Source: Legionella spiritensis (GTDB lineage Bacteria > Pseudomonadota > Gammaproteobacteria > Legionellales > Legionellaceae). From it: a stretch of DNA of 64,000 nucleotides. The position numbers and the translations under genes were made by a program. Each line of letters begins with the position of its first letter. Position 1 is the first letter of the stretch. Under the pieces are notes generated by a model that worked only from the letters and a program-made list of their open reading frames with translations, was not told where the DNA came from and ran no database searches. Shown here piece by piece: positions 54,955 to 63,376 of the stretch. The stretch spans positions 186,001-250,000 of the forward strand of contig NZ_LT906457.1 in assembly GCF_900186965.1 (NCBI RefSeq), written 5' to 3'.

Positions 54955-55304
54955 AATTTTTTCACCACCTCAAACATGGCTTCCTGCGTTGTTTGAATTC
55001 GACCCAGTAATGCTTTTACCATACGGTGATCAAAATGTGCGACGCGCCTATCCTGGGTAAGCCAAAGTTTAAACAGTCCTCCTAGCCTTCCCATATCAGC
55101 ATTTATTTTGGATAGCTGAAGAATATATTCCTTATCAATGGCACTTTGTATTGGGTGGCCCTGGCCGACTCGACGCAGGTATTCCGCAATAGAAAGCCCA
55201 GCCTGAGCTGCATTCGATTTAATTGAGATTTCTTCATCTGGAAGAACGGGAACACGAAGGTGGCGACCGTGTTTTCTGGTAGGTTTTTTATTCTGATTGT
55301 CCAT
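54951..55304 (-). CDS. traJ: TraJ-like oriT recognition protein
   Basis: A 117-residue basic protein with a ribbon-helix-helix-type N-terminus (HGRHLRVPVLPDEEISIKSNAAQAGLSIAEYLRRVGQG) and a helical C-terminus. RP4 TraJ binds the inverted repeat next to nic and loads TraI. Here the oriT lies 120-190 bp upstream of its start, and the gene overlaps traI by 4 bp. AGGT-rich DNA before the start includes AAGAGGTCAGC as ribosome-binding site. Confidence 0.9.
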   Translation of the reverse strand: MDNQNKKPTRKHGRHLRVPVLPDEEISIKSNAAQAGLSIAEYLRRVGQGHPIQSAIDKEYILQLSKINADMGRLGGLFKLWLTQDRRVAHFDHRMVKALLGRIQTTQEAMFEVVKKL

Positions 55305-55390
55305 AAGGATGCTGACCTCTTAATAAGTGGTTATGCAATCCTTTAGGTTCTAATTTGTTGTTTTCTTTTTGACCTCAAAAAGCAAGATAT

Positions 55391-55475
55391 GCGTTGAGCA
55401 CCGAAGGTGCGAATAAGGCTTGTGAAGTTTGGTGGCCAGCTTGCTGGTTAGCTAACTTCACCTATCTTGCCCAGA
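55391..55475 (+). other. oriT: oriT, RP4/IncP type, with nic site
   Basis: Three landmarks follow the order seen in RP4. First, GTTGAGCACCG-AAGGTGCGAATAAGG, a small hairpin matching the RP4 segment GTTGAGCACCGCCAGGTGCG. Second, an 8-bp perfect inverted repeat GTGAAGTT (55422-55429) / AACTTCAC (55454-55461), the TraJ-site counterpart. Third, CTTCACCTATCTTG-CCC, against RP4 CTTCACCTATCCTG-CCC. The predicted cut is between G55469 and C55470 on the plus strand. It lies between the divergent traJ and traK genes. The rest of the 422-bp gap (55305-55726) is AT-rich and must hold both promoters. Confidence 0.92.
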
Positions 55476-55726
55476 GTTCTAACGTTTCTTAAAGATATCA
55501 TAACAGGTTCTTTTTCTTCCCATCAAGGGTTTTCTGATGATATAGGTAGATAATGAACCAAAATAAATGTATAAAAACATAAATAGGAAATTGAAGAACA
55601 TCTGAAGGTAATAAAAGAGAACTAAAAGGACCACAAAGAACGCGAAAAAGAACATTTTGTTGTTAATAAGGAAAATTTCTAATAAGATGTATTAAGAGCG
55701 ATAAATCAAAAAATATATGGGATGAG

Positions 55727-56071
55727 ATGAATAGTTCACTCAGTGAGAGAATTGCAAAAAGACAAGCTAAAAAAAATGGCGCTAACAACTCCAAAAATAA
55801 AGTGGCTTTTCTTGCTCAAAAGAAAGACATCATTGGAGCGCTATCTGATGGCTGGTCAATGAAAGCAATTTGGGAGACATTAACTGAGGAAGGAAAAATT
55901 TCATTCACATACAAAACATTTCGCTTATATGTAGCACAGTTCATTCGTAATGATAAAAAGAATGAGCCGCAGGAGAAAACCAAGGAAGATACGAAGAAGA
56001 AAAGTAACGCCACAAATGAAATCAAGGGCTTTACTTATAATCCCATTCCTAACTTGGAGGAACTCTTGTAA
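55727..56071 (+). CDS. traK: TraK-like oriT-binding protein
   Basis: A 114-residue basic protein. The pattern KVAFLAQKKDIIGALSDGWS, then TYKTFRLYVAQFI, a Lys-rich linker and the end GFTYNPIPNLEELL match RP4 TraK, whose end is GFTFNPTPDKKDLL. TraK wraps oriT DNA and assists relaxosome assembly. It is transcribed away from oriT and its stop overlaps the traL start by one base. Confidence 0.9.
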   Translation: MNSSLSERIAKRQAKKNGANNSKNKVAFLAQKKDIIGALSDGWSMKAIWETLTEEGKISFTYKTFRLYVAQFIRNDKKNEPQEKTKEDTKKKSNATNEIKGFTYNPIPNLEELL

Positions 56072-56796
56072 TGGCCAAAATACATATTACGATGCAAGGC
56101 AAAGGCGGTGTCGGCAAATCCTTTGTGTCAGCAACAACCGCACAATATAAACACCATAAAGAACAAACACCACTTTGTATAGACACCGATCCCATTAACG
56201 CCACATTTCATGGTTTTAAAGCACTTAATGTTGAACGTCTTGATATTATGGAGGGAGATGAGATTAACCCTCGTCATTTTGACACATTGATTGAAAAAAT
56301 TGCTACATCAGATCAAGATATCATCATTGATAACGGAGCAAGCTCTTTTGTACCACTGTCACACTACATCATCAGCAACCAAGTACCGGCATTATTACAA
56401 GGCATGGGGCATGAACTGATTGTCCATTCAGTTATCACCGGCGGCCAGGCTTTATTCGATACCATTACTGGCTTTATTCACTTGGTGAATCAACTACCTG
56501 AAGATATCCGCTTCGTTGTATGGCTAAATCCGTATTGGGGAAGGATTGAACATGAGGGGAAGCCTTTTGAGCAATTGAAAGTCTATAAGGAGAATAAGGA
56601 TCGTGTGGCCGCACTCATTAATATCCCCGACTTAAAGGAAGAAACCTTTGGACGGGATCTCACAGATATGCTGCAACAAAAAATGACGTTTAATGAAGCC
56701 ATCAACTCCCCTGAGCGAAATATTATGACCAGGCAACGATTGAAGCTGATTCGAGATCAATTATTTGGCCAAATTGATAACGCCATGGTGATCTAA
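56071..56796 (+). CDS. traL: TraL, ParA-like ATPase of the transfer region
   Basis: A 241-residue protein, the same length as RP4 TraL. The N-terminal deviant Walker A motif MQGKGGVGKS (residues 8-17) marks the ParA/MinD class. A second signature is DQDIIIDNGASSF. RP4 TraL is encoded between traK and traM, as here; it is not essential in all hosts. The gene overlaps both neighbours by one base. Confidence 0.9.
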   Translation: MAKIHITMQGKGGVGKSFVSATTAQYKHHKEQTPLCIDTDPINATFHGFKALNVERLDIMEGDEINPRHFDTLIEKIATSDQDIIIDNGASSFVPLSHYIISNQVPALLQGMGHELIVHSVITGGQALFDTITGFIHLVNQLPEDIRFVVWLNPYWGRIEHEGKPFEQLKVYKENKDRVAALINIPDLKEETFGRDLTDMLQQKMTFNEAINSPERNIMTRQRLKLIRDQLFGQIDNAMVI

Positions 56797-57245
56797 TGAC
56801 AGATAAAATGAATGAAGCAATTAAAGATATTGCTTTCAGGCATGGTGTTGTTCTGGGTAAAGATGATCCAGTCCTCATACTTCAAACAATGAATGAAAAA
56901 TTGCTTGCAGAAAATCGAAAAGAACAAGAAGCAATGCTGGCTCAATTTAAAGAGGAAATGGAAAACATTTCCTCTCAGTGGAAGGATGATGCTAAGGATA
57001 AAGCTGAGCGAGTGCTTAATGCTGCTTTGGCTAGTAGTAAAGAGACTATGGATAAAATACTAAGACAGGCGACTCATGAATCTGCATTAGTAATGCAAAA
57101 AATGATATCTGATTCGCTGAAAGAAGCTCGGGTTTTGAACCAACAGACGCAGAAAACAAGCCAATTTAAATTGTTATCATCGGCTGTGTTACTTACCGTT
57201 TCATGCACATTTATATTGTTCTTTCTGAGTAAAATTGTAAGTTAA
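56796..57245 (+). CDS. traM: TraM-like transfer protein
   Basis: A 149-residue protein with an N-terminal HGVVLGKDDPVLILQTMNE motif, a long helical/coiled-coil middle (residues ~35-115) and one C-terminal transmembrane helix (~125-147). RP4 TraM has the same opening (KHGI.VGRDDPILILQT) and a similar length. It completes the traKLM leading operon. Confidence 0.88.
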   Translation: MTDKMNEAIKDIAFRHGVVLGKDDPVLILQTMNEKLLAENRKEQEAMLAQFKEEMENISSQWKDDAKDKAERVLNAALASSKETMDKILRQATHESALVMQKMISDSLKEARVLNQQTQKTSQFKLLSSAVLLTVSCTFILFFLSKIVS

Positions 57246-57248
57246 CTC

Positions 57249-57308
57249 ATGCATCCAATTGATATATTAATACAGTGGCTTGACGAGGATAAGCTAACAG
57301 GTGCGTAA
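57249..57308 (+). other. Short leader-like frame, possible gene remnant
   Basis: A 19-residue frame (MHPIDILIQWLDEDKLTGA) just after traM whose TAA overlaps the ATG of the next gene. The sequence resembles the first residues of pyridoxamine-phosphate-oxidase-type flavoproteins, so it may be a 5' remnant kept at an insertion boundary or a coupling leader. Evidence is weak. Confidence 0.25.
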
Positions 57309-57853
57309 TGACTGAGAGCAGCAAATTACATACAAAGATCATGATTATCGGAAGACCTGGTAGTGGCAAATCCACATTTGCTATATGTCTGGCTAACATA
57401 TTGAATATCAAAGTTTTTCACTTAGATAAGTATTTTTTCGAAAAAAACTGGATCGAGCGTGATTACCAAAAATTTTTATCATCACAAGAGGACATGATTT
57501 CCAGAGCAAGCTGGATCATTGATGGAAATTCGACCAAGTCCTATGAAATGCGCTATGCATGTTCAGATCTCTGCCTATATTTTAATTTTCCCAGGTGGTT
57601 ATGTTACTGGCGGGTTTTTAAAAGATTATTTCATAAACATCCAAGCATTGATGATAGAGCACCAAACTGCCCTGAAACAGTACGATGGTCGCTATTGAAA
57701 TATATGTGGAATTTTGAGGGTAGAGTCGATCCCATTTTGAAACAGCTACAGCTGAAATATCCTAACGTTAGACTTATAGAATTTCGTTCCGATGCCGAGG
57801 TAAATAAATTTATAAATCAGTGTGCTATAGAGGCAGAGACATATAAGCTATGA
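57308..57853 (+). CDS. FlaR-like P-loop kinase (adenylate-kinase fold)
   Basis: A 181-residue protein with an N-terminal Walker A IGRPGSGKST, then HLDKYFF and an Arg-rich lid region. The overall pattern fits the DNA topology modulation protein/FlaR-like adenylate-kinase family. Members are common in resistance-type gene clusters, but the substrate is unknown. It is the first gene of a rightward cargo operon and overlaps the acetyltransferase gene by 4 bp. Confidence 0.78.
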   Translation: MTESSKLHTKIMIIGRPGSGKSTFAICLANILNIKVFHLDKYFFEKNWIERDYQKFLSSQEDMISRASWIIDGNSTKSYEMRYACSDLCLYFNFPRWLCYWRVFKRLFHKHPSIDDRAPNCPETVRWSLLKYMWNFEGRVDPILKQLQLKYPNVRLIEFRSDAEVNKFINQCAIEAETYKL

Positions 57854-58374
57854 ACCATTTTAAATTTAAACCACTTAGACAAGACGATTTAAACTTACTC
57901 CATCAATGGTTCTATGAGCCAACCATCAAGCATTGGTATGCCAGAGATAAAAACTGGTCATTTGATGAAATAGAGAAAAAATACAAACCCCGAATTCTAG
58001 GCGAGGAACATGTACCGAGTTTTATCGTGTACCAAAATAATACAGCTCTAGGGTTTATTCAATTCTATGTGCTTTCTAACTCTTTGCCGGATGGCATTGA
58101 TGATTATAAACATCCGATTTTTGAACAATCGCTGCCGAAAGACTTGGCGGGAATCGACCTTTTTATTGCATCCGATAATTTTAGAGGCAAGGGGTTAGGC
58201 GAGTTAGTGATTAATCAATTTATTTCAAAGTTTCTTAATCAGTTTAACGCCGTAATCGTCGATCCAAATGTCAATAACCTCCAAGCTATTAGCTGTTATG
58301 AAAAGGCTGGCTTTACGAAGACAACATTTAGTCATGAACCAAATCACCTTATCATGATAAAATCATTGGCCTAA
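57850..58374 (+). CDS. AAC(6')-like GNAT acetyltransferase
   Basis: A 174-residue GNAT protein of the Acetyltransf_8/AAC(6')-I pattern: LRQDDLNLLHQWFYEPTIKHWY at the start, GIDLFIASDNFRGKGLG at the acetyl-CoA site, and VDPNVNNLQAISCYEKAGF near the end. These match aminoglycoside 6'-N-acetyltransferases. The gene follows a P-loop kinase with a 4-bp overlap. Aminoglycoside modification is likely but substrate range is unknown. Confidence 0.8.
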   Translation: MNHFKFKPLRQDDLNLLHQWFYEPTIKHWYARDKNWSFDEIEKKYKPRILGEEHVPSFIVYQNNTALGFIQFYVLSNSLPDGIDDYKHPIFEQSLPKDLAGIDLFIASDNFRGKGLGELVINQFISKFLNQFNAVIVDPNVNNLQAISCYEKAGFTKTTFSHEPNHLIMIKSLA

Positions 58375-58394
58375 GCCCTCCGAGGTACAAGAAA

Positions 58395-59174
58395 ATGAAG
58401 AAAGAAGATGAGCTTGGTCTTCCTATCGAATACCAACAACTACCACAGTTTTTTGATGCTCATAATATAAATGAAGAAACTGAGAATAAAAATGCACTTA
58501 TTGAAAAACTATTAAAAGAACAAGAAATCAAGACTGTCCTGGATATGACCTGTGGTACGGGTTCACAAGTATTATATTTGGCCCAGCGTGGCTATGAAAT
58601 TACAGGCAGTGATTTATGTCCTGATTTGATTAAAATTGCGCAAAACAAAGCTATGGAAATGAAACTTGATGTACAATTTCGTGAAGGAGATATGCGTAAC
58701 ATTAATTTGGGACAGTTCGACGCAGTCATTACCATATTCAGCGCTATCGGGCATGTCAGCAGGTCCGATTTTGAAAAAACGCTGCAAAATATACGTCACA
58801 ACTTAAACCCCGGCGGCATATATATTTTTGATATCTTTAACTTACAGGCTCTGACAGAAGACGTTGTAAAAAACTTCAAGATGGATATACAAACAGAAGT
58901 CGATGGTGTGAAATTTCGTAATCAGCAATATTCAGAGATTGATAGAGAAAAAGGTCTACTTATTTCTCATGATAAATATACAATCATTAAGGACGATGCC
59001 GAGCCGGATTACAAGACAAATACATTTAGCCTTCAACTATACACAGCTCAAGAATTGCATACCATCTTGGAAAGAAATGGGTTCGAAGTTATTAACCAAT
59101 ATGATATGGAAGGTCAAAAATTGAAGCCTGCTCAGAGTCTCAATATTTTGACTGTAGCAATAGTTAAATCGTGA
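58395..59174 (+). CDS. Class I SAM-dependent methyltransferase
   Basis: A 259-residue protein with motif I VLDMTCGTGSQVLYLAQRG, motif II DLCPDLI and motif IV FDAVITIFSAIGHV, the layout of small-molecule methyltransferases such as glycine/sarcosine N-methyltransferase. The C-terminal half shows a beta-rich FDIFNLQAL region. The acceptor is unknown. CCGAGGTACAAG serves as ribosome-binding site. It overlaps the nucleotidyltransferase gene by 4 bp (GTGA). Confidence 0.82.
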   Translation: MKKEDELGLPIEYQQLPQFFDAHNINEETENKNALIEKLLKEQEIKTVLDMTCGTGSQVLYLAQRGYEITGSDLCPDLIKIAQNKAMEMKLDVQFREGDMRNINLGQFDAVITIFSAIGHVSRSDFEKTLQNIRHNLNPGGIYIFDIFNLQALTEDVVKNFKMDIQTEVDGVKFRNQQYSEIDREKGLLISHDKYTIIKDDAEPDYKTNTFSLQLYTAQELHTILERNGFEVINQYDMEGQKLKPAQSLNILTVAIVKS

Positions 59175-59992
59175 TAAGCACTAATGAAATACAACAGCAA
59201 TTGAGTGATTGCCTCGGGCTGTTAAAAAATGTCTTTGGAAGAGATTTACTTGGTGCTTACCTCTATGGTTCTTATCTTGTAGGTGGTTTGCAAAAATATA
59301 GTGATATTGACTTATTCGTAGTAACAAACCGGTCCTCAACAACGGAAGAAAAAATAGAACTTACAACCCAACTTCTTCATATATCTGGTATTTATATGAA
59401 AGGTATCAAGCCACCCATTGAAATGACAGTGGTAGAAAAAGCGGCTGTAAACCCTTGGCAATATCCCCCTCTTTTCGATTTCCAATATGGTGAGTGGTTA
59501 CGCCAATCTTATGAGATGGGAAATTTCGAATCTTGGCAAAGTCAAGAAATGCCAGACCTTGCTTTAATTATCACTCAAATATTATTGAAAAGTCATACTT
59601 TGGCTGGAGAAAACCCTGAACAGTTATTAGCGCCTGTCCCATACTATGACTTTATGAAAGCAATGCTCAACGACCTGGATAGGTTAACAGATGATCTTGA
59701 AGATGATACTCGGAATGTATTGCTAACCTTGGCGCGTATTTGGAGCACCTTAGAAACGAATATGATTAGATCTAAGCCAGATGCAGCGGACTGGGTGATT
59801 AGACGTTTAACTTCAAAACACCAGCCAGTCATGGATAGAGCAAAATCAATCTGTATCGGTCATGAAGAAGAGTATTGGGATGATCTCAATGAATCCATAA
59901 AGTCCTGTGTACAGTATATGATACGCAGAATTAATGAACAAAAATTATCAATAAACCTGAAAGACCCCTCGAATAAAATTACGCTTGCTTAG
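59171..59992 (+). CDS. AadA-like aminoglycoside nucleotidyltransferase
   Basis: A 273-residue protein with a GTG start inside the methyltransferase stop region. The nucleotidyltransferase motif LYGSYLVGGLQKYSDIDLFVV supplies the GS and DxD residues. The C-terminal helical domain shows LLTLARIWSTLETN and AADWVIRRL, closely matching AadA/ANT(3'')(9) enzymes (which have VVLTLSRIWYS and AADWAMERL). AMP transfer to streptomycin/spectinomycin is the expected activity. It ends the rightward cargo operon and converges on the deaminase gene. Confidence 0.85.
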   Translation: MISTNEIQQQLSDCLGLLKNVFGRDLLGAYLYGSYLVGGLQKYSDIDLFVVTNRSSTTEEKIELTTQLLHISGIYMKGIKPPIEMTVVEKAAVNPWQYPPLFDFQYGEWLRQSYEMGNFESWQSQEMPDLALIITQILLKSHTLAGENPEQLLAPVPYYDFMKAMLNDLDRLTDDLEDDTRNVLLTLARIWSTLETNMIRSKPDAADWVIRRLTSKHQPVMDRAKSICIGHEEEYWDDLNESIKSCVQYMIRRINEQKLSINLKDPSNKITLA

Positions 59993-59995
59993 CTA

Positions 59996-60460
59996 TTACT
60001 TTCGACCTCGTAGTTTCTTTGCTTCAGAGAATAACTTGTTACACTCGTCTTCCAATACCCCACCAATCAATTGGCAGCTATAAAAATTCGGTGTTTTTGA
60101 TAATACTTCTTCAGCCCCAACTTGAATCTGTCGGCCAAACAACTCATGCAAAAATGCGATAGAAGACCCATAAACCACTTTCGGAATCATAGCCCAATAA
60201 ATAGCAGCAGCACACATGGGGCATGGCTCTGCCGTTGTATAAAGACTTAATTTGCTGGCATCACCATCAAAACCGTTATCAAAAAGCGTATGTATCACCG
60301 ACAGCTCACCATGCATTAATGGATGATGATGTGCACTGTTGACGGATTTTAATAGTATTTCTTTATCATCATAAACAATAATGGCGCCAAAAGGAGCTAT
60401 AGGGTTTTCTGATGCGACCTCTATTGTTGCTGTCATAAAATCATATATATGCTTATCCAT
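59996..60460 (-). CDS. Nucleoside/guanine deaminase-like protein (CDA fold)
   Basis: A 154-residue zinc deaminase. The catalytic motifs are HGE (His50, Glu52) and PCPMC (Cys80, Cys83), as in the guanine deaminase/tRNA adenosine deaminase branch. Its start overlaps the preceding membrane protein gene by 8 bp, so it is the last gene of a leftward unit under the second S24 repressor. The substrate is unknown; the link to a VUT-type transporter hints at purine or deazapurine metabolism (inference). Confidence 0.82.
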   Translation of the reverse strand: MDKHIYDFMTATIEVASENPIAPFGAIIVYDDKEILLKSVNSAHHHPLMHGELSVIHTLFDNGFDGDASKLSLYTTAEPCPMCAAAIYWAMIPKVVYGSSIAFLHELFGRQIQVGAEEVLSKTPNFYSCQLIGGVLEDECNKLFSEAKKLRGRK

Positions 60461-61886
60461 CGTTACTTCTCTTCGGATTTATATAATTTTCATTAAACTT
60501 ATTAGCACTGAATTTATAGTTTGTATCGATTCTAAATGGATTCAGATTCGATAGCTCATCATAAATATCAACCTTCTCTTTCACCTTCAGGAAATAGATC
60601 AACAGAATTGATATCGGTGCCAATACAATTTCATAAGATATTTTGTAAGCATCCTCAAATAGGATAACGCTTGCCAGCTTATCATTTGGCACAATGCCAT
60701 AAAATGCCACAAGGGAAAACAAACTGACATCTATTATAATCCCAAATGCTGAAGATGTCGCAATTCTTGTCCAAACTGTGGTGATAAATTCCTTTTTAAG
60801 GGAAATGCCTCGCTTGCGCTGCCTGGATTTTATAATTGAAATCACCGTCGAATTAATCGTCATTCCAAGAAAAAATGCCGTTGCTGAAGCAATAAACATC
60901 CGTGCTTGATTATGAAGAATTAATTTAAATGAGCCATTTCCACCAATTGCCAGCAGATTGGTTAGCCAAACGTCAAACACAAACAGTAAATTACAAAAAA
61001 TGACAAACAAGACCATTTGCTTAGTGCGTTCAATGCCATACACATCTGTCATCATATCAGCAGCAAGATAAGCCAATGAAAATACTATTCCGCCAACATT
61101 AATCGTTAAAAATCCAATTGAAATAAACTTGGCGGCCATAGTTTTGGAGGCAATGAAAAATACAATGCTGGAGCAAAATAGCATGTGATGATATTTAAAA
61201 AGCTTGTTGTTTTGGTTGCCCGTGCTATTTGGCAACTGAAATTTAAACAGCTGCTTACTATTATCTTCCCTAGGCTCTGACTGTTCAATATTGACAACAA
61301 TCCTTAACAATTGGCGAGCAAAAATACTGAGAAAACAATAAATCATTGGAGGAATGATCAGTTGCGAGATAGTGACTGTATATTTTGGAATAAGCCAATA
61401 CATATTAAGTAAAGAAAAGACCATCAAAGAAGCAAATAATATATAGCGAGTTTCCTTTTCATTTGAAATCTTAACGTATCTGACTGGTAATAAAGTCGTT
61501 CCCCATATCAGTACTGAACTCTTTATGAGGTAAAATAAATCCCTACCAAGTACTTGAGTGTAAGTTTCTTGAAGTTGCCAAAATGAAGATGATGGCAACC
61601 AGATGGCTAGTTTTAAAAACAAAATATACAAAGCGTGGAAAAGCATAACCAAGTATACGGTATGACGCAGATATGAGTATCCATAAGCATTTTGTATTAA
61701 CTGAAGTATAAAAAATACGATAGGCCACCATAGAAATTCTGAAGCAGTGGATATGCCAAATATATTGATAACTTGAGCTTCAGCAGGAACTGTAATTAAG
61801 GAAAAGAAAACAGTAAATCCAATCAACGTATGAAGTAGCTTGAAGTGAAGTGGGGTTTTAGATTTCCCCGAAAGCTGGCTACTCAT
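60453..61886 (-). CDS. Fused membrane protein with C-terminal VUT/YhhQ-like transporter domain
   Basis: About 477 residues with 12-14 transmembrane helices. The N-terminal half (~15-200) is a membrane domain I do not recognise. The C-terminal half (~235-460) resembles VUT/YhhQ family transporters (KTMAAKFISIGFLTINVGGIVFSLAYLAADMMTDVYG), which import queuosine precursors in E. coli at ~220 residues. The ATG at 61886 is chosen over a TTG at 61892; it overlaps the upstream gene by 8 bp. The double length is unusual. Confidence 0.68.
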   Translation of the reverse strand: MSSQLSGKSKTPLHFKLLHTLIGFTVFFSLITVPAEAQVINIFGISTASEFLWWPIVFFILQLIQNAYGYSYLRHTVYLVMLFHALYILFLKLAIWLPSSSFWQLQETYTQVLGRDLFYLIKSSVLIWGTTLLPVRYVKISNEKETRYILFASLMVFSLLNMYWLIPKYTVTISQLIIPPMIYCFLSIFARQLLRIVVNIEQSEPREDNSKQLFKFQLPNSTGNQNNKLFKYHHMLFCSSIVFFIASKTMAAKFISIGFLTINVGGIVFSLAYLAADMMTDVYGIERTKQMVLFVIFCNLLFVFDVWLTNLLAIGGNGSFKLILHNQARMFIASATAFFLGMTINSTVISIIKSRQRKRGISLKKEFITTVWTRIATSSAFGIIIDVSLFSLVAFYGIVPNDKLASVILFEDAYKISYEIVLAPISILLIYFLKVKEKVDIYDELSNLNPFRIDTNYKFSANKFNENYINPKRSNDG

Positions 61887-62238
61887 CAACAAACACTCGC
61901 TTTAAACCAGTAAAACACTTTGCTTTCAAGCTGGGCGATTTCTTTTCAAGGACAGTAAGCTGTTCGGAATGAGCACCAAACTGCTGACCAATATCAAAAA
62001 CAACCCTTGGATCGATAAGATAGATCATATCCGACTTTACAAAATCAGCTACTGACGTCTCTTGATTGACTCGTTTATTGGCGATATGAAACGCGATTGT
62101 TAATTCATTGGTATCGGGATGAGTAAATATTCGATCAATGCGAATTAGATATGGTTCTCTCACCTGACCGGTGAATCTTACAACAGTTTGCTGATATACA
62201 AAGCGAAGAAATTTGCTTTTTGGGGTCCATTTTCCCAT
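61879..62238 (-). CDS. Hypothetical protein between repressor and VUT-like gene
   Basis: A 119-residue soluble, basic protein with no recognised family. It appears beta-rich (VRFTGQVREPYLIRIDRIF, ELTIAFHIANKR) with a helical C-terminus. AAGGATGTAACC precedes its ATG. It overlaps the membrane protein gene by 8 bp and follows the repressor gene by 24 bp, so all are probably co-transcribed. Confidence 0.55.
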   Translation of the reverse strand: MGKWTPKSKFLRFVYQQTVVRFTGQVREPYLIRIDRIFTHPDTNELTIAFHIANKRVNQETSVADFVKSDMIYLIDPRVVFDIGQQFGAHSEQLTVLEKKSPSLKAKCFTGLKRVFVDE

Positions 62239-62262
62239 GGTTACATCCTTACAACTTACTAA

Positions 62263-62916
62263 CTATTTTGAACGCAATTTTTGGTGCACCTCAAGGATTA
62301 CACCTACAACAGTGTATAAATTATCATCATAAATTTCTACAGGCAATTTCGGGTTGATGGGATATAAATATTGTTCATTCCCTTCAACAACAAATTTTTT
62401 AATTGAATAGTGTGTTGAGTCACCTTTCTTCTTTACGATTACATACGATCGATCATCTGGGGTAATATCTTGATTTATAATCAGAAGCGAATTTTGTGGG
62501 AATGTCGGCTCATATAAATCCGTATCTATTACCAGAGCACTATATTCCCCATCAACATCATTTTCGGCCCATCGATACCATTCTTGTGGAGATTTCGAGT
62601 CTACTCCCTGACTAAATTCAAATACAGGCAGTGGACGACTTGTGCTCTCTGCCTGATGAGCCTCACCTTGCCTTGTAATAGGCTCCAAGCCAAGCAATTG
62701 CTCAATAGTTATATCAAAATAATTTGCTATCTGGACCAGTGTGCTTGCTTTAGGATCGGTGACATCACCATTCAAAATTCTGGTGATTTTATTGGTAGGG
62801 ATACCTAATTTACGCGCGAGCGCAGCGGGAGTAAGTTTTTCATCTCGCCCTAGCAATTCATTTAGTGTCTTTGCCAGTTGCAGTTGGCTAGTCTCATTTA
62901 AAAAAGTTGTCGTCAT
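62263..62916 (-). CDS. Second CI/LexA-like repressor (HTH plus S24)
   Basis: A 217-residue repressor. The N-terminal HTH (LTPAALARKLGIPTNKITRILNGDVTDPKASTLVQIANYF) is followed by an S24 domain (FPQNSLLIINQD with the Ser position; YVIVKKKGDS with the Lys). It differs clearly from the PrpA-like repressor at 29285-29962. It is divergent from the small gene/xis/int unit, with three evenly spaced operators in between, so it probably controls excision as well as its own leftward operon. Confidence 0.88.
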   Translation of the reverse strand: MTTTFLNETSQLQLAKTLNELLGRDEKLTPAALARKLGIPTNKITRILNGDVTDPKASTLVQIANYFDITIEQLLGLEPITRQGEAHQAESTSRPLPVFEFSQGVDSKSPQEWYRWAENDVDGEYSALVIDTDLYEPTFPQNSLLIINQDITPDDRSYVIVKKKGDSTHYSIKKFVVEGNEQYLYPINPKLPVEIYDDNLYTVVGVILEVHQKLRSK

Positions 62917-62928
62917 ACCTTGACACCG

Positions 62929-62978
62929 TTACATTCATGTAATAAATTACATCTATGTAACGAATTACACTGATGTAA
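62929..62978. promoter_or_regulatory. Three operators at exact 18-bp pitch
   Basis: Sites TTACATTCATGTAA (62929-62942), TTACATCTATGTAA (62947-62960) and TTACACTGATGTAA (62965-62978) share the dyad TTACAT-N2-ATGTAA and start exactly 18 bp apart. They lie just upstream of the second S24 repressor. Such an array suits cooperative repressor binding along the DNA. Confidence 0.9.
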
Positions 62979-63103
62979 AAGTTGATAGTAACATAATTTA
63001 CGCAAATTTCATGTAGATTATGTGTAATTGATGGGAAATATTACCCAGTTAGCTCAAGAAGCAGCATCGAGGACTTACTTTGCTGTAAGGAGGAGGACAA
63101 TCC

Positions 63104-63343
63104 ATGGAACATCATTCAAGGCTGATCATATACAAAGGAATGATTCAGTATATCTTAGATTCAACCCATTACACTTTGAAACACATAGCCCAATTGTCGC
63201 ATTCATCACTGGATAATATTCGGATGATATATTGCCATGATTCTGTGCCAAGTAGTTTCAAATCTGAAGTTGAATTGATGAAGCTATATCAGATTATTCT
63301 TGAAATCAATTTGAACAAGGAAGACTGCTCGCTTGCTGGGTAG
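63104..63343 (+). CDS. Small helical protein before xis
   Basis: A 79-residue protein with a strong AAGGAGGAGGAC ribosome-binding site. The middle region (YTLKHIAQLSHSSLDNIRMIYC) looks like a helix-turn-helix. It is the first gene right of the operator array and reads toward xis and int. A Cro-like or recombination-control role is possible but not shown. Family not recognised. Confidence 0.6.
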   Translation: MEHHSRLIIYKGMIQYILDSTHYTLKHIAQLSHSSLDNIRMIYCHDSVPSSFKSEVELMKLYQIILEINLNKEDCSLAG

Positions 63344-63376
63344 TTAGTTTACAAAATATAGAAGGAAATATTGATT

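Noticed and set aside
56071-56796. Reading the ParA-like gene as a plasmid partition ATPase.
   Set aside because: Its position between traK and traM, its 241-residue length and the lack of a ParB or parS fit RP4 TraL instead.
63028-63216. A 62-residue open frame before and overlapping the small gene at 63104.
   Set aside because: It has no ribosome-binding site and overlaps a frame with a very strong one; its sequence looks like a frame shadow.
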